Assembly (NCBI GenBank): GCA_031262935.1
Contig: JAISGU010000029.1
Location: 1 to 43,856 of the forward strand
Length of the DNA stretch: 43,856 bases
Source of the DNA: Mycoplasmataceae bacterium
GTDB taxonomy: Bacteria > Bacillota_I > Bacilli_A > Mycoplasmatales > Mycoplasmoidaceae
Reading direction: 5' to 3'
The notes below the pieces were generated by a model. The model saw nothing but the letters and a program-made list of their open reading frames with translations, searched no databases and had not been told where the DNA came from. Positions 12,330-24,223 of the stretch are shown here, one piece after another. Each line of letters begins with the position of its first letter. The first letter of the stretch is position 1. The position numbers and the translations under genes were made by a program.

Positions 12330-14672
12330 TTATTTAAAGTCCAATCTTAAATAAAGAGATGCCGCTATTGAACCAATCACTAACATTATACATGTTCATA
12401 TAATGGCATAAGTTCAGAATTGATCAACAGGTGTAGCACTAAAAGAGCTATCCAAATTATTAAAAATAATTGGGTAATTTAATGTTGATATATTATTGCT
12501 TCCGCCGCCACTTGATGATACTGTATTTAGATTGGCAACATATTTTTTATCTCTTGTAGTAATAAATGGATCATCTGCATTAATATAACCATAATTATCA
12601 TTATCAACTGCTCAATCTAATAAAACTCTATCAATTAATGCAGATTTACTAGAAAAGAAAGGATTAGTTTTTTGTTCAGCATTCGTATCTCATCCTGGGA
12701 TTAAATTTGTATATGGATAAGGAATAGATAATGATAAAATTTTTAAAACATTCTCAATAAATTGTTCTGGGTGCTCAGAATACAAATTTTGATTAATCGT
12801 AATATTTAATAAATCTTTCCCATAAGAACCATCTTTAATACTAAATGGTAACAATAAAGAGTGATCAATATTTAATTTGTAATTACCACTAATATTTTCT
12901 TGACAAAAACTATCTAAATTAATGTCTAAATTAATTGGTAAATCAAGTGGTGCATTATATGTATTAGAAAAATCTGAATCTTTATTTTGTGATGATAATT
13001 TTGTACATAATGATACAAATGCATAATATTTAAATTTAATATATTCGTCCATTAGTGTTTTTTGATCTATTATCCCAAGTTCTTGTTTATGAGATACTAA
13101 AATAATATGTATCAAATCTCAAAAATTTCTTAACATTCCTCTATTTGTGAGTGTTGGGACATCAATCAAATTACTAAAAGCACTTAGCGTATTCGATAAA
13201 GACCAGCCATCTACATCGTTGTTAAATCCAACAAGCCTCATTGGTAAGTCATTAGAAGAACCACCACTATAATTTTTTCCACCATAGACATTATTAGCAA
13301 CAATGATATTTGGACTAGTTGTAGAGGTTGATGAACCGACAAATTTATCATAATTATCTTCATTATCTAAATCACAAATAATTTTTTTAAAAATTTTTTC
13401 TTCTTGTTCATTTGTTTGCAACATATCCTTCGAATAATAAATACGATTATTTCTACTACCCGTATTCCCATCAATACCACTAGCAATAACTAATTGATCA
13501 TTATTGGTTGTCTTATTTACGCTAAATAACGAAGAAATTATTGAAGTATTGCTATTGCCGATGTAAACAACGCTTTCGTCTGTTAACATCGTCATAAAAA
13601 AATTCATAGCTCGCTCTAAATATGAATTTAAAGTTGCTATATCACCAGTTGATATAGCGATCATAATTTTATTCACATCATTACTATCAAATACAGCACT
13701 TGATTGAGTTAAAATTGGTAATTTTACATAATACAAAGGTTGATCTTCTCTTTCGAGATTAGTTATTGATTTGTTAATCTTATAGTTAAAAAACCTACTA
13801 CTACCAAAATAGTTGCTCGCTTTATCATTCATTTTTTCTTGTAAAGTGAGCATATTACTCATTAATGCAAATTGATGAATAAAATCAAATTTAGTTGCAA
13901 GATTTGCTGAAGAAGAATTGACATATCGATTCCACTGTTCTACTTCATTATCAAAACTTGCATCTAACGAAAACCCATGTTCATCTTGTTTAAATTGAGG
14001 TGTTAAAGCTCCCATAGATTTTACTTCACCATTTTTACTTAGATATTGTGAAGTAATAATGACACTGCCTTCATTATTTGCAATATCACCTGGAGACTTT
14101 ACAACAATTACTGTAATTGTAGAATAAATGTTCAAAACAATCACAACTAAAATATTGGCTAGGATTGTCCATACTTTAGAAAAAAAGATAGAAACAATTG
14201 TTGATAAAAAACCAAAAGCAATAATGAAAACAAGATTGGATATGATAATTGAAAACACTAACGATCCTACATCCTTACCACTAACACTACCGAAAGAGAA
14301 AGTTGATAAAGATATTAAAGCTAAAAATAATACAAAAATTAGACTAACAAACATGTAAACTAGAAATTTGGTCAAAATTATTTTATATCTAGATATTGGT
14401 TTACTAACAACAATTAATTCTGCTCCGTTATCCCGATAATCTTTAAATATTGCAATTGCTAAAATAGCCGAAAATAATGCTCCGACATACATAATAATAG
14501 CTTGAATACCAATATCGGTGTCACCCCATAATATTCAAGGATTAGAATTAATAATTTTTGGAACAATTAATAACAATAATAAAATAATAAATACATACAA
14601 AATACCTAAAATTCATATGGTCCATTTCTTTAGAATATTGATGAATAAAAACCTAAAGTATGTTAAATTCAT
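12330..14672 (-). CDS. ABC-2 type transporter permease with very large ectodomain
   Basis: The product is 780 aa. About five membrane segments lie in residues 17-190, including IFKDYRDNGAELIVVSKPI. An outward domain of about 540 residues follows, rich in Ser and Asn (for example GGSSNDLPMRL), then a final membrane segment near residue 755 (YAIIWTCIMLVIGSIAAS). It is the first gene of the ABC operon and starts 33 nt after the ileS stop, with AGGACGAG upstream of the ATG. It pairs with the second permease (9281-11254). A similar ATPase flanked by two large permeases is known in M. pneumoniae (from memory). Substrate unknown. Confidence 0.85.
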
Positions 14673-14705
14673 TTCTCGTCCTATTTGTGTAAAAATAAGT
14701 ATAAC

Positions 14706-17414
<2,709 letters not shown>

Positions 17415-17425
17415 AAAGTGATATG

Positions 17426-17449
17426 ATTATAAAAATAATTTCGTATAAT
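17426..17449. promoter_or_regulatory. divergent -10 boxes of ileS (-) and the toxin-antitoxin unit (+)
   Basis: TATAAT on the minus strand (17431-17426) lies 11 nt before the ileS ATG. TATAAT on the plus strand (17444-17449) lies 9 nt before the antitoxin ATG. The two start codons are only 44 bp apart, so the two polymerases would compete for overlapping DNA. Both transcripts would begin within a few nucleotides of the start codon. Confidence 0.6.
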
Positions 17450-17458
17450 ATTTTATCT

Positions 17459-17593
17459 ATGAAAACTAATTGTAGACCTAGTAAACAAATGATTCATGCT
17501 TTTGAAGAAGCAGAGAAAATTTCTTCTGGAGAAATTAAGGTTAAGTCATATACATCGTTTAAACAAATATTAAAAGAATTGAAATTGATTTAA
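17459..17593 (+). CDS. short RelB/DinJ-like antitoxin (44 aa)
   Basis: This is the probable partner that neutralises the downstream YafQ-like toxin. The product is 44 aa. It matches only the toxin-binding C-terminal pattern of RelB/DinJ antitoxins (AFEEAEKISSGEIKVKSYTS then FKQILKEL). The usual N-terminal ribbon-helix-helix DNA-binding domain is absent; an ATG with a -10 box 9 nt upstream leaves no room for it. Stop and toxin start overlap as TAATG, the standard coupling of antitoxin and toxin genes. Assignment rests on position, size and this pattern. Confidence 0.65.
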   Translation: MKTNCRPSKQMIHAFEEAEKISSGEIKVKSYTSFKQILKELKLI

Positions 17594-17913
17594 TGAAAAA
17601 GATTAAAGAAACAATAGATTTTAAAGAATCCCTTGCTATCTGTCGTACTTTGTACGGAACATTTGGTATAAGTGAACTCTATTCAATTATTGCAATTTTG
17701 CAGCAAGGGAAGAAATTAAATCCTCGCTATAAGGACCACAACATTAATTATGGTTCATACAAAGATAAGAATTATCGTGATTGTCATATAGTATCAGTTA
17801 ATGATGATTTTGTTTTAATTTATAAACCAGAGAAATTCCAGTTGATTTTAGTTAATGCGGGGTCTCATGAAAAATTATTTCCAAAGGGTTCACACAATAA
17901 ATGCAAAAAATAA
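17593..17913 (+). CDS. YafQ-family mRNA interferase toxin (RelE superfamily)
   Basis: RelE-superfamily toxins cut mRNA on the ribosome. The product is 106 aa. Landmarks match YafQ: LNPRYKDHNI with His49, RDCHIV with His65, DDFVLIY with Asp72, and GSHEKLF with His92 and Phe96. These align with the E. coli catalytic residues His50, His63, Asp67, His87 and Phe91. There is an insertion of about 3 residues between His65 and Asp72, and Phe73 replaces the usual Trp. It is coupled to the antitoxin by TAATG. Its last 13 nt overlap the start of ispH. Confidence 0.85.
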   Translation: MKKIKETIDFKESLAICRTLYGTFGISELYSIIAILQQGKKLNPRYKDHNINYGSYKDKNYRDCHIVSVNDDFVLIYKPEKFQLILVNAGSHEKLFPKGSHNKCKK

Positions 17914-18665
17914 GAATATTGCAACCCATTGGGTGGTGTGAAGGCGTAAAACAAGCCATTAATAATTTAAATAAAATAATTAAAAAGCACAAGAATAATA
18001 TTTATTTAATTGGCCAACTAATTCATAATAAAGAAACTATGAATTACTACATTAAGAAGGACATTAAAATCCTTGATGGAGTTGATAGATTAAAACTAAT
18101 TAAGAGCATAAAAAATAAAGATGCTACAATTGTTTTTTCTGCTCATGGAACATCGCAAAATATTATTGACTACGCTAATCAACACTTTAAGCATGTATAT
18201 GATTTAACTTGTAAATATGTTAAAGCTAATTACCTATTAGTTAACAAGTTAAAAAGCCAAGGACATAGTGTTACATACTATGGCAATAAGAACCATCCTG
18301 AATCTATTGCGATGAAAAGTCTAGGGATTTCATTTAAACCAAGTAAAACTTCTATATTAATTAATCAGACTACAATCCCATTAATTAAGGTAAAGAAAAT
18401 TCAACAAAAATATAAATGTAAATGAATCCCTACCACATGTTTAGCTACAAAAAAAATCCATCAAAATATATTAAAGCTTCCAATTCATAGTCAACTATTA
18501 GTAATTGGTGATAAAAATTCTAATAACACTAAGGAATTAATTGGTTTAGCAAAACAGCACCAATTAAAAGTTAATTGTAAGTTTGATGAATCTAAAGTTC
18601 TTTATATAACAAGTGGTACATCTGTTAGTAAAAAACAAGTTCATGAAGCAATTAAATCACTTTAA
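17901..18665 (+). CDS. ispH: 4-hydroxy-3-methylbut-2-enyl diphosphate reductase
   Basis: IspH is the last enzyme of the MEP isoprenoid pathway; it makes IPP and DMAPP using an Fe-S cluster. The product is 254 aa, shorter than the usual 280-320. The three cluster ligands are present: Cys13 (GWCEGV), Cys104 (DLTCKYV) and Cys180 (TTCLAT). His42, SAHGTS and the YYGNKNHPE segment are also kept. One UGA-coded Trp lies at 175. The ATG is inside the toxin gene, so it is probably read from the toxin-antitoxin transcript. The gene overlaps the convergent atpB stop by 4 bp. No other MEP gene is in the window. Confidence 0.93.
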
Positions 18666-19465
18666 ATATTAACATTTGGAATTGCAATTACTTTTGGCTC
18701 TTCGTTATTATTAATTTCATAATTACCTTCTTCCATTGCTAATTTTCAATAAACAATTGTTAGTTGTGTAAATACTAAAGCTTGGATTAATCCACATAAT
18801 AAATCAAAATATCCATGAAGTGGTGGAGCAGTTAATCCTCCTAATACATTTAATACACCAATCACAGGAATCTTTGCTTGCAAATTACCTCATAAGAAAA
18901 ACCACAAAGAGATAACTGTTCCACCAGCAAAGATGTTTCCTCAAAGACGGAAAGATATGGAAATTAATGGTGTAATTACTTCAACAATATTTAATGGATT
19001 AACCATTATTCCATAATGTTTCCCTGTCTTTTTAGATTTTATCTTAATGCAAAATCTTGTTAAATAAGATAACTTTTGATATCTAAAACCGATAACAAAA
19101 GTACCAAAAAACATAATTAAACCAAGTGATAATGTAACCGTTAATGAACTTGTTGGATTTTCTAATCCTAAAATGCCAATCATGTTGCTTAATATTAAAT
19201 AAGACATTAGAAATATAAAATATGGGGTTAGTTTTTCTAATTTTTTTCCTAAAACTTCTACAACCATATTTCTAATGTATTCAACATAGATTTGCATAAT
19301 TAAAACAAATCCTCTTGGTGTTTCATTAACTTTTACTTTTTTAAGCTTTGTATAGTAAATTACAATACAGATAGTTAAAATAACTAAAATAATTAAAATA
19401 GTCAATACCTGAGGTCTTAGTTTTAAATAGTCTTTATCAGCTGCTCATTGTCCTAACGCGCCCAT
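18662..19465 (-). CDS. atpB: ATP synthase F0 subunit a
   Basis: Subunit a forms the proton half-channels against the c-ring. The product is 267 aa and polytopic. The essential Arg is Arg173 in SFRLWGNIFAGG. The last helix motif HGYFDLLCGLIQALVFTQLT is conserved. The start overlaps the atpG stop as TAATG, so it is translationally coupled to atpG. Normally atpB opens the operon ahead of atpE; here it is the last gene and atpD and atpC are absent after atpG. Convergent with ispH. Confidence 0.96.
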
Positions 19466-20343
19466 TATTGAACACTCCCTGAAGCACCAGAAACAATTTC
19501 ATTAATTTCTTGAGTAATATGCTCTTGTCTTGCACGATTAAATTGAATGGTTAAATCATCAATTAAATCCTTAGCATTATCTGTTGCTGTCTCCATTGCG
19601 TTTCTTCTTGCCCCATTCTCACACACTCTAGATTCAGAAATAGCAGCAAAAATTGATGTTGTTAAGTAAATTGGTGAAGCACCATCAATAATTTGTTGTT
19701 TACTTGGTTCATAAAGGATTTCTTTTTTTGTTTGATCAAGATCAACTCTTGAAGGAATTTTATTTTCTTCATTAGTTTTAAATAGTGAGTAGTCTAATGG
19801 AAATATTTGCAAATCTGTTGGTTGAAATGTAAGTGAATTAATAAATTTACTATAAACAATATGAACAGAATTGATATTATCTTTAGAATATGCTGTCATT
19901 ACTTTTTCAGTAACTGGTAATAATTCAAAATAATTAACATTACTATCACTTATTTCAACGAAATCAACTATTTGATCTTGCAAATTATGTGCTTTTAAAT
20001 ACGCATATCCTTTTTGACCTATAACAATAATTTTATCTTGCTTGGATACTAATGTTGTTAAATGCTTACAAACATTAATATTAAAAGATCCGCATAATCC
20101 AAGGGAAGATGAAATTAAAATTCATAACTTACTATTTGATTTGTGTTGATCTTTAATATTTGGAACTGTTCGTGCAACATCTTCAATAATTTGATAAAAA
20201 TCATGACAAAAACTACTAACAACTTTAAATTCGTTCATTTGTTTTTTTAATTTAGCAGTTGCAACTAAACGCATTGCTCCTGTAATTTTAGAAGTTGTTT
20301 GTACTGATTTAATTCTTCTTTTGATTTTATCAAGTGATTGCAT
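19465..20343 (-). CDS. atpG: ATP synthase F1 subunit gamma
   Basis: Gamma is the central rotor shaft of F1. The product is 292 aa. The N-terminal coiled coil (MQSLDKIKRRIKSVQTTSKI, ITGAMRLVATAKLKK) and C-terminal coiled coil (ARRNAMETATDNAKDLIDDL) are both typical. The ATG lies 2 nt after the atpA stop. It is followed directly by atpB instead of atpD. Confidence 0.97.
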
Positions 20344-20345
20344 AA

Positions 20346-21908
20346 TTATTTAACATCTAACTCTTTAATATCACCATATTGTTTAATATCATATTTCTCA
20401 ATTCCTGTAATAAAAGTTTTAATAAATTTTTTATATTCATTCTTTAATGATTGAGTTAATTTATCATCGAATGCTTTTGTTTTAACTAATGCTTTTCTAA
20501 TTTCAGAAGATTTAAAATGAGCAATAATCTGTGATTTGAAATCTTCAAAATTATCTAATGGAATCCATTTAATTAATCTTTCCTTGATAGCAAACAACAT
20601 AATCGCTTCATCAATTTGATCAATTGGCTCGTTTTGTGGTTGTTTAATCATTAACATCACGCGTTTACCATGTTCAAGTGTTTTCTTAGTTTCAATATCA
20701 AGATCACTACCAAATTGACTAAAAGCATCAAGTTCTCGATATTGTGCTAATTCAAGTTTTAAACTTCCTGACATTTGTTTAATACATTTAATTTGTGCCG
20801 CACTACCAACACGAGACACAGATAACCCAGCATCAATAGCCGGTCTTTGACCAGCATTAAATAATGATGCCATCATAAATAATTGACCATCAGTAATGGA
20901 AATAACATTAGTTGGAATGTATGCCGAAATATCACCAGCTTGTGTTTCAATAATAGGCAACGCCGTAATTGAACCACCACCGTTTTCATCGTTTAAACGA
21001 CAAGCTCTTTCTAATAAACGCGAATGTAAATAGAAGACATCTCCAGGATAAGCTTCACGACCTGGTGGCCTTCTTAACAATAATGATAAAGTTCGATAAC
21101 TTACGGCATGTTTAGATAAATCATCGTAAATAATTAAAACGTTCTTCCCTTGGCTCATTCATTCTTCAGCAATAGTTATTCCTGTATAAGGAGCGATATA
21201 TTTGATTGCAGGTAAATCACTTGCTGTCGCACTAACAACACATGTGTATGCTAAAGCATCTTTAGCATTCAATGTTCTCACTAATTGTGCAATTGATGAA
21301 TTTTTTTGACCGATACCAACATAAACACAATAAACGTTCTTACCTTTTTGATTAAGAATCGCATCTAGGGCGATAGTTGTTTTTCCAGTTTGACGATCAC
21401 CAATAATTAATTCACGCTGCCCCCGACCAATTGGAAACATGCTATCAATTGATAAAATTCCCGTCTCTAAAGGAACACTAACTGATTTTCTAGTCATAAC
21501 TCCTGGTGCAATTTTTTCGATTGGCATAAATTTCTTGGCAACAATTTCGCCTTTTCCGTCAATAGCGTGTCCTAATGGATTAACGATTCTTCCAATCATC
21601 TCATCTCCAACCGGTACAGAAACTACACGATTAGTTCTTTTAACTACACTATTTTCTTTAATGTTTTCAAAATCACCAAGCATAACTACACCAACAAAAT
21701 CACTCTCAAGATTTAATGCCATCCCAAATGTACCATTTTCGAACTCAAGAAGTTCATTTAACATAACATTGTCTAATCCAGAAACATTAGCAATACCATC
21801 ACCAATAGAAATAACTTTCCCTTCTTGATTAATAGAAGTTTTTAAAGCATACTTTTCGATTCTTGCTTTGATGATTGTTGAAAATTGATCTGCATTATTA
21901 ATTGCCAT
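20346..21908 (-). CDS. atpA: ATP synthase F1 subunit alpha
   Basis: Alpha is the regulatory nucleotide-binding subunit of the F1 hexamer. The product is 520 aa, full length. The P-loop is GDRQTGKT (about residue 170), with [28 protein letters not shown] and the arginine-finger segment [14 protein letters not shown]-coded Trp precedes MSQGKNV. A pairing beta subunit (atpD) is needed for activity but is not in this window. Confidence 0.98.
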
Positions 21909-21909
21909 A

Positions 21910-22464
21910 TTAGTCTCCTTTCTGAATTGATTTAAAAGAATTAGCTTTCATTAAATCTAATTTATTTTTAATGGTATCGTCAATGATTTCACTATTCATT
22001 TTGAGTTTGATTCCCCCAATAATACTCTTATCAACATGATTATGTAATTGAATTTTATTAAAACCATATTTCATTTTTAAACCGTCCGTCAATGCTTGTT
22101 TTTCTTGAATCGAAAGTTGATAAGCAGTAGTAACTTGAATATATTTTATACCAAGAGTGTTTTGACATAGATTCATAAAATTTTTAAATATCTTAATCAA
22201 TTCCTTTGTTCGATTAAAATCAATTACTGACCATAAAAAATAAATTACTTCTCGTGGTAAACAATCAGAAAATAATTCTTTAATTTTATTTTTTCTTTCT
22301 AGCTTATCAATGTTAATATCGTTTAAATAATTAGCAAAATTTTTATCATTATTTAATAAAGAATATAAGGTATGAGCAATATCATAATACGCTTTTACGC
22401 TATTAGTTTTGTTAGCATAATTAAATAAAACTGAAGCATAACTATTAGCAATATTAATAATCAT
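21910..22464 (-). CDS. atpH: ATP synthase F1 subunit delta
   Basis: Delta joins F1 to the peripheral stalk. The product is 184 aa. The N-terminal helical domain ([20 protein letters not shown]) and the C-terminal motif ([12 protein letters not shown], then [12 protein letters not shown]) are typical. The start overlaps the atpF stop as TAATG, and atpA begins 1 nt after its stop. Confidence 0.95.
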   Translation of the reverse strand: MIINIANSYASVLFNYANKTNSVKAYYDIAHTLYSLLNNDKNFANYLNDINIDKLERKNKIKELFSDCLPREVIYFLWSVIDFNRTKELIKIFKNFMNLCQNTLGIKYIQVTTAYQLSIQEKQALTDGLKMKYGFNKIQLHNHVDKSIIGGIKLKMNSEIIDDTIKNKLDLMKANSFKSIQKGD

Positions 22465-23072
22465 TATGCAGCTCCTTTATTTAATTTTTTAATAAAATCA
22501 TTAACAATCTTTTTATTTTCTTCATCATCAATATTTTTATTTAATAATGCTTCGGTAGCACTAAAAGCAATATCCATAATTTGCTTTTCATTATTTTCTT
22601 TTAAGGATTGATGTAATTGTGTTGCAGATAGTTTTGCATCCTCAACAATTTTCTTAGCATTATTTTTACCTTCAGATTCAATAGCTTCTTTTTTAACATA
22701 AGCTTGACTAGTAGCATTATCAACAATAATTTTGGCTTGTTCGTGTGCTTTAACTTTTTCTTGCTGAGCTTTTGTTAATTTTTCAAAAGCTTCCCTCTTT
22801 GCTTTTTCAGCTTCAGCAATTTCATTAGCAATATATTCTCTTCTTTTTGCTAATGATTTTTTAGTTGGTTTTCATACTAATCAAATAATTAAAATCAATA
22901 AAACAACCGTTGCAAATACATGACTTAAAAACACTCATACATTTGGTAATAAATCATTTACAACATCACTTGAAGCAATCGGTTGACAACTTGTTAAAGT
23001 TAAACATAGTGGTAAAAATAAAACAATTCCACTAATTAAAAAAATTATTAACTTTTTAAGTTGCTTATTCAT
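22464..23072 (-). CDS. atpF: ATP synthase F0 subunit b, lipoprotein form
   Basis: Subunit b is the peripheral stalk. The product is 202 aa. It has a lipoprotein signal (MNKQLKK, hydrophobic core, LTSC with Cys29), then a membrane segment (about 47-66, VFATVVLLILIIWLVW), then a long charged coiled coil (about 70-165). A lipid-anchored b subunit is known in M. pneumoniae and is a mollicute feature. It lies between atpE and atpH, as usual. Confidence 0.95.
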
Positions 23073-23086
23073 TATCTCCTTGTCTT

Positions 23087-23365
23087 TTATTTAACAACGA
23101 ACAATAATAGAATAGCAACGATTAAACAATAAATGGCAGATGTTTCAGCAATAGCTGCACCAACAATCATCATTGTTCTAATTCTACTTTCCATTTCAGG
23201 ATTTCTAGCTAACGCCTCACAAGCCTTACCAGCAGCATAACCTTGCCCAATACCTGCACCAAGTCCTCCAACAGCCGCAATACCTGCTCCTACCATCCCT
23301 AAACCATGATCGGATATTGATGTATCAGCCAATACTGTCGCAATGTTATTTAATATATCTACCAT
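23087..23365 (-). CDS. atpE: ATP synthase F0 subunit c
   Basis: This is the rotor ring subunit that carries protons. The product is 92 aa with two hydrophobic helices joined by the polar loop ARNPE. The proton-binding carboxylate is Glu74 in AAIAETSAIY. The Gly-rich first helix (GAGIAAVGGLGAGIGQG) is typical. The ATG has a good Shine-Dalgarno (TAGGAGAA). It is the first gene of the operon here; atpB and atpI do not precede it. Confidence 0.98.
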   Translation of the reverse strand: MVDILNNIATVLADTSISDHGLGMVGAGIAAVGGLGAGIGQGYAAGKACEALARNPEMESRIRTMMIVGAAIAETSAIYCLIVAILLLFVVK

Positions 23366-23557
23366 ATTATTCTCCTAGATAATAACATTAATAATACTAC
23401 ATATAAATGTTATAGATTAAGGAAATGTAGTTAACTTCTATCGAGTATATCCGTATCCAACCAAATCATAAGTTACTCCATTAAATGTTTTTTTTATAGT
23501 TAATTTGCAAAAAGAGCGATTAAATTATTCGTTGATGAATTTTTCATTTTTAATATC
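23366..23557. other. spacer between the tRNA genes and atpE
   Basis: This is 192 bp with no supported gene on either strand; the longest minus-strand reading frames are 12-15 codons. It must hold the atpE ribosome binding site (TAGGAGAA), but I could not choose one convincing promoter, so transcription may also come from the tRNA genes upstream. Confidence 0.4.
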
Positions 23558-23648
23558 TGGCGGACAATAGCGGATTCGAACTGCTGCATGATTTACACCA
23601 TCTAAACGCTTTCCAAGCGTTCCCCTTGAGCCTCTTGGGTAATTGTCC
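23558..23648 (-). tRNA. tRNA-Ser (anticodon GGA)
   Basis: The RNA is 91 nt including an encoded CCA. The acceptor stem GGACAAT/ATTGTCC pairs fully and the discriminator is G. The anticodon stem AACGC/GCGTT holds the loop TTGGAAA, so the anticodon is GGA (codons UCU, UCC). A long variable arm is typical of class II tRNA-Ser. The T-stem has one A-C mismatch next to the last pair. Confidence 0.93.
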
Positions 23649-23650
23649 AT

Positions 23651-23724
23651 TGGAGCAGACAAAGGGAATCGAACCCTCGACCACAGCTTGGGAAGCTATT
23701 GTTTTACCACTAAACTATGTCTGC
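23651..23724 (-). tRNA. tRNA-Gly (apparent anticodon CCC)
   Basis: The RNA is 74 nt including CCA. The acceptor stem GCAGACA has its full partner, the discriminator is U as in tRNA-Gly, and the D-arm GTTTAGTGGTAAAAC and T-arm AGGGTTCGAATCCCT are canonical. The anticodon loop reads TTCCCAA, giving CCC, which reads only GGG. AT-rich mollicutes usually use UCC for this box. It lies 2 bp before the tRNA-Ser gene and is probably co-transcribed with it. Confidence 0.9.
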
Positions 23725-23930
23725 GGCTATGTTAATAATTCTAAACTTTTAAAATTATTTTTATTACAAATTAATTAAATTTACTTAAAAATATTTGCAT
23801 ATAAAAATGGTTTATTTAATGACGGTTTTTCATAAATTAATTTTTTAAAAATAAAAGTTTTTAAGCAAATTTTAAAAATCGTGTCAATAAGTATATATAG
23901 AGAAGGTAGTTGTTATATAGAAAGGATAAT

Positions 23931-24221
23931 ATGAAAAGATTCAAATCAGAAATTTATTGAAGCGATACTAATGAGATGATTGGTACAAAAATTGGCTCAC
24001 ATATAATTACAAATATGCCAAAAGGTAAATTTGTAACGCATAAAGAGTTGAATGAAAGACTTAAACCAATCGAAAAAAGATTAGATTGTATAGAAGCTAA
24101 TATGGTAACTCAAAAAGAATTTAATGAATTCAAAAATAACGTTAACAAAAGATTTATCGCTATTGAAAATAATATGAATATTAGATTTAATCGATTGGAA
24201 AAATTGATCTTAAATAAGTAG
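23931..24221 (+). CDS. DUF16-like coiled-coil protein, copy 1
   Basis: The product is 96 aa. It begins with a 23-residue segment (MKRFKSEIYW then SDTNEMIGTKIGS) that is identical in the second copy at 34598-34891. Next comes the KGKFVTHKELNERL motif, close to the GTKYVTHKQL motif of the M. pneumoniae DUF16 family. A predicted coiled coil with repeated VTQKEFNEFKN and NMNIRFNRLE units follows. Residue 10 is UGA-coded Trp. Shine-Dalgarno AAAGGA precedes the ATG. DUF16 proteins have no established function. It converges on mgtA with a 2-bp gap. Confidence 0.8.
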
Positions 24222-24223
24222 TT

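Noticed and set aside
21439-21828. 129-aa plus-strand frame opposite atpA
   Set aside because: It is the antisense shadow of a highly conserved gene and has no family-like sequence.
23725-23930. Extra small gene or RNA in the gap before the DUF16-like gene
   Set aside because: Only AT-rich sequence with no frame over about 20 codons and no clear RNA fold; probably holds the promoters of the flanking genes.
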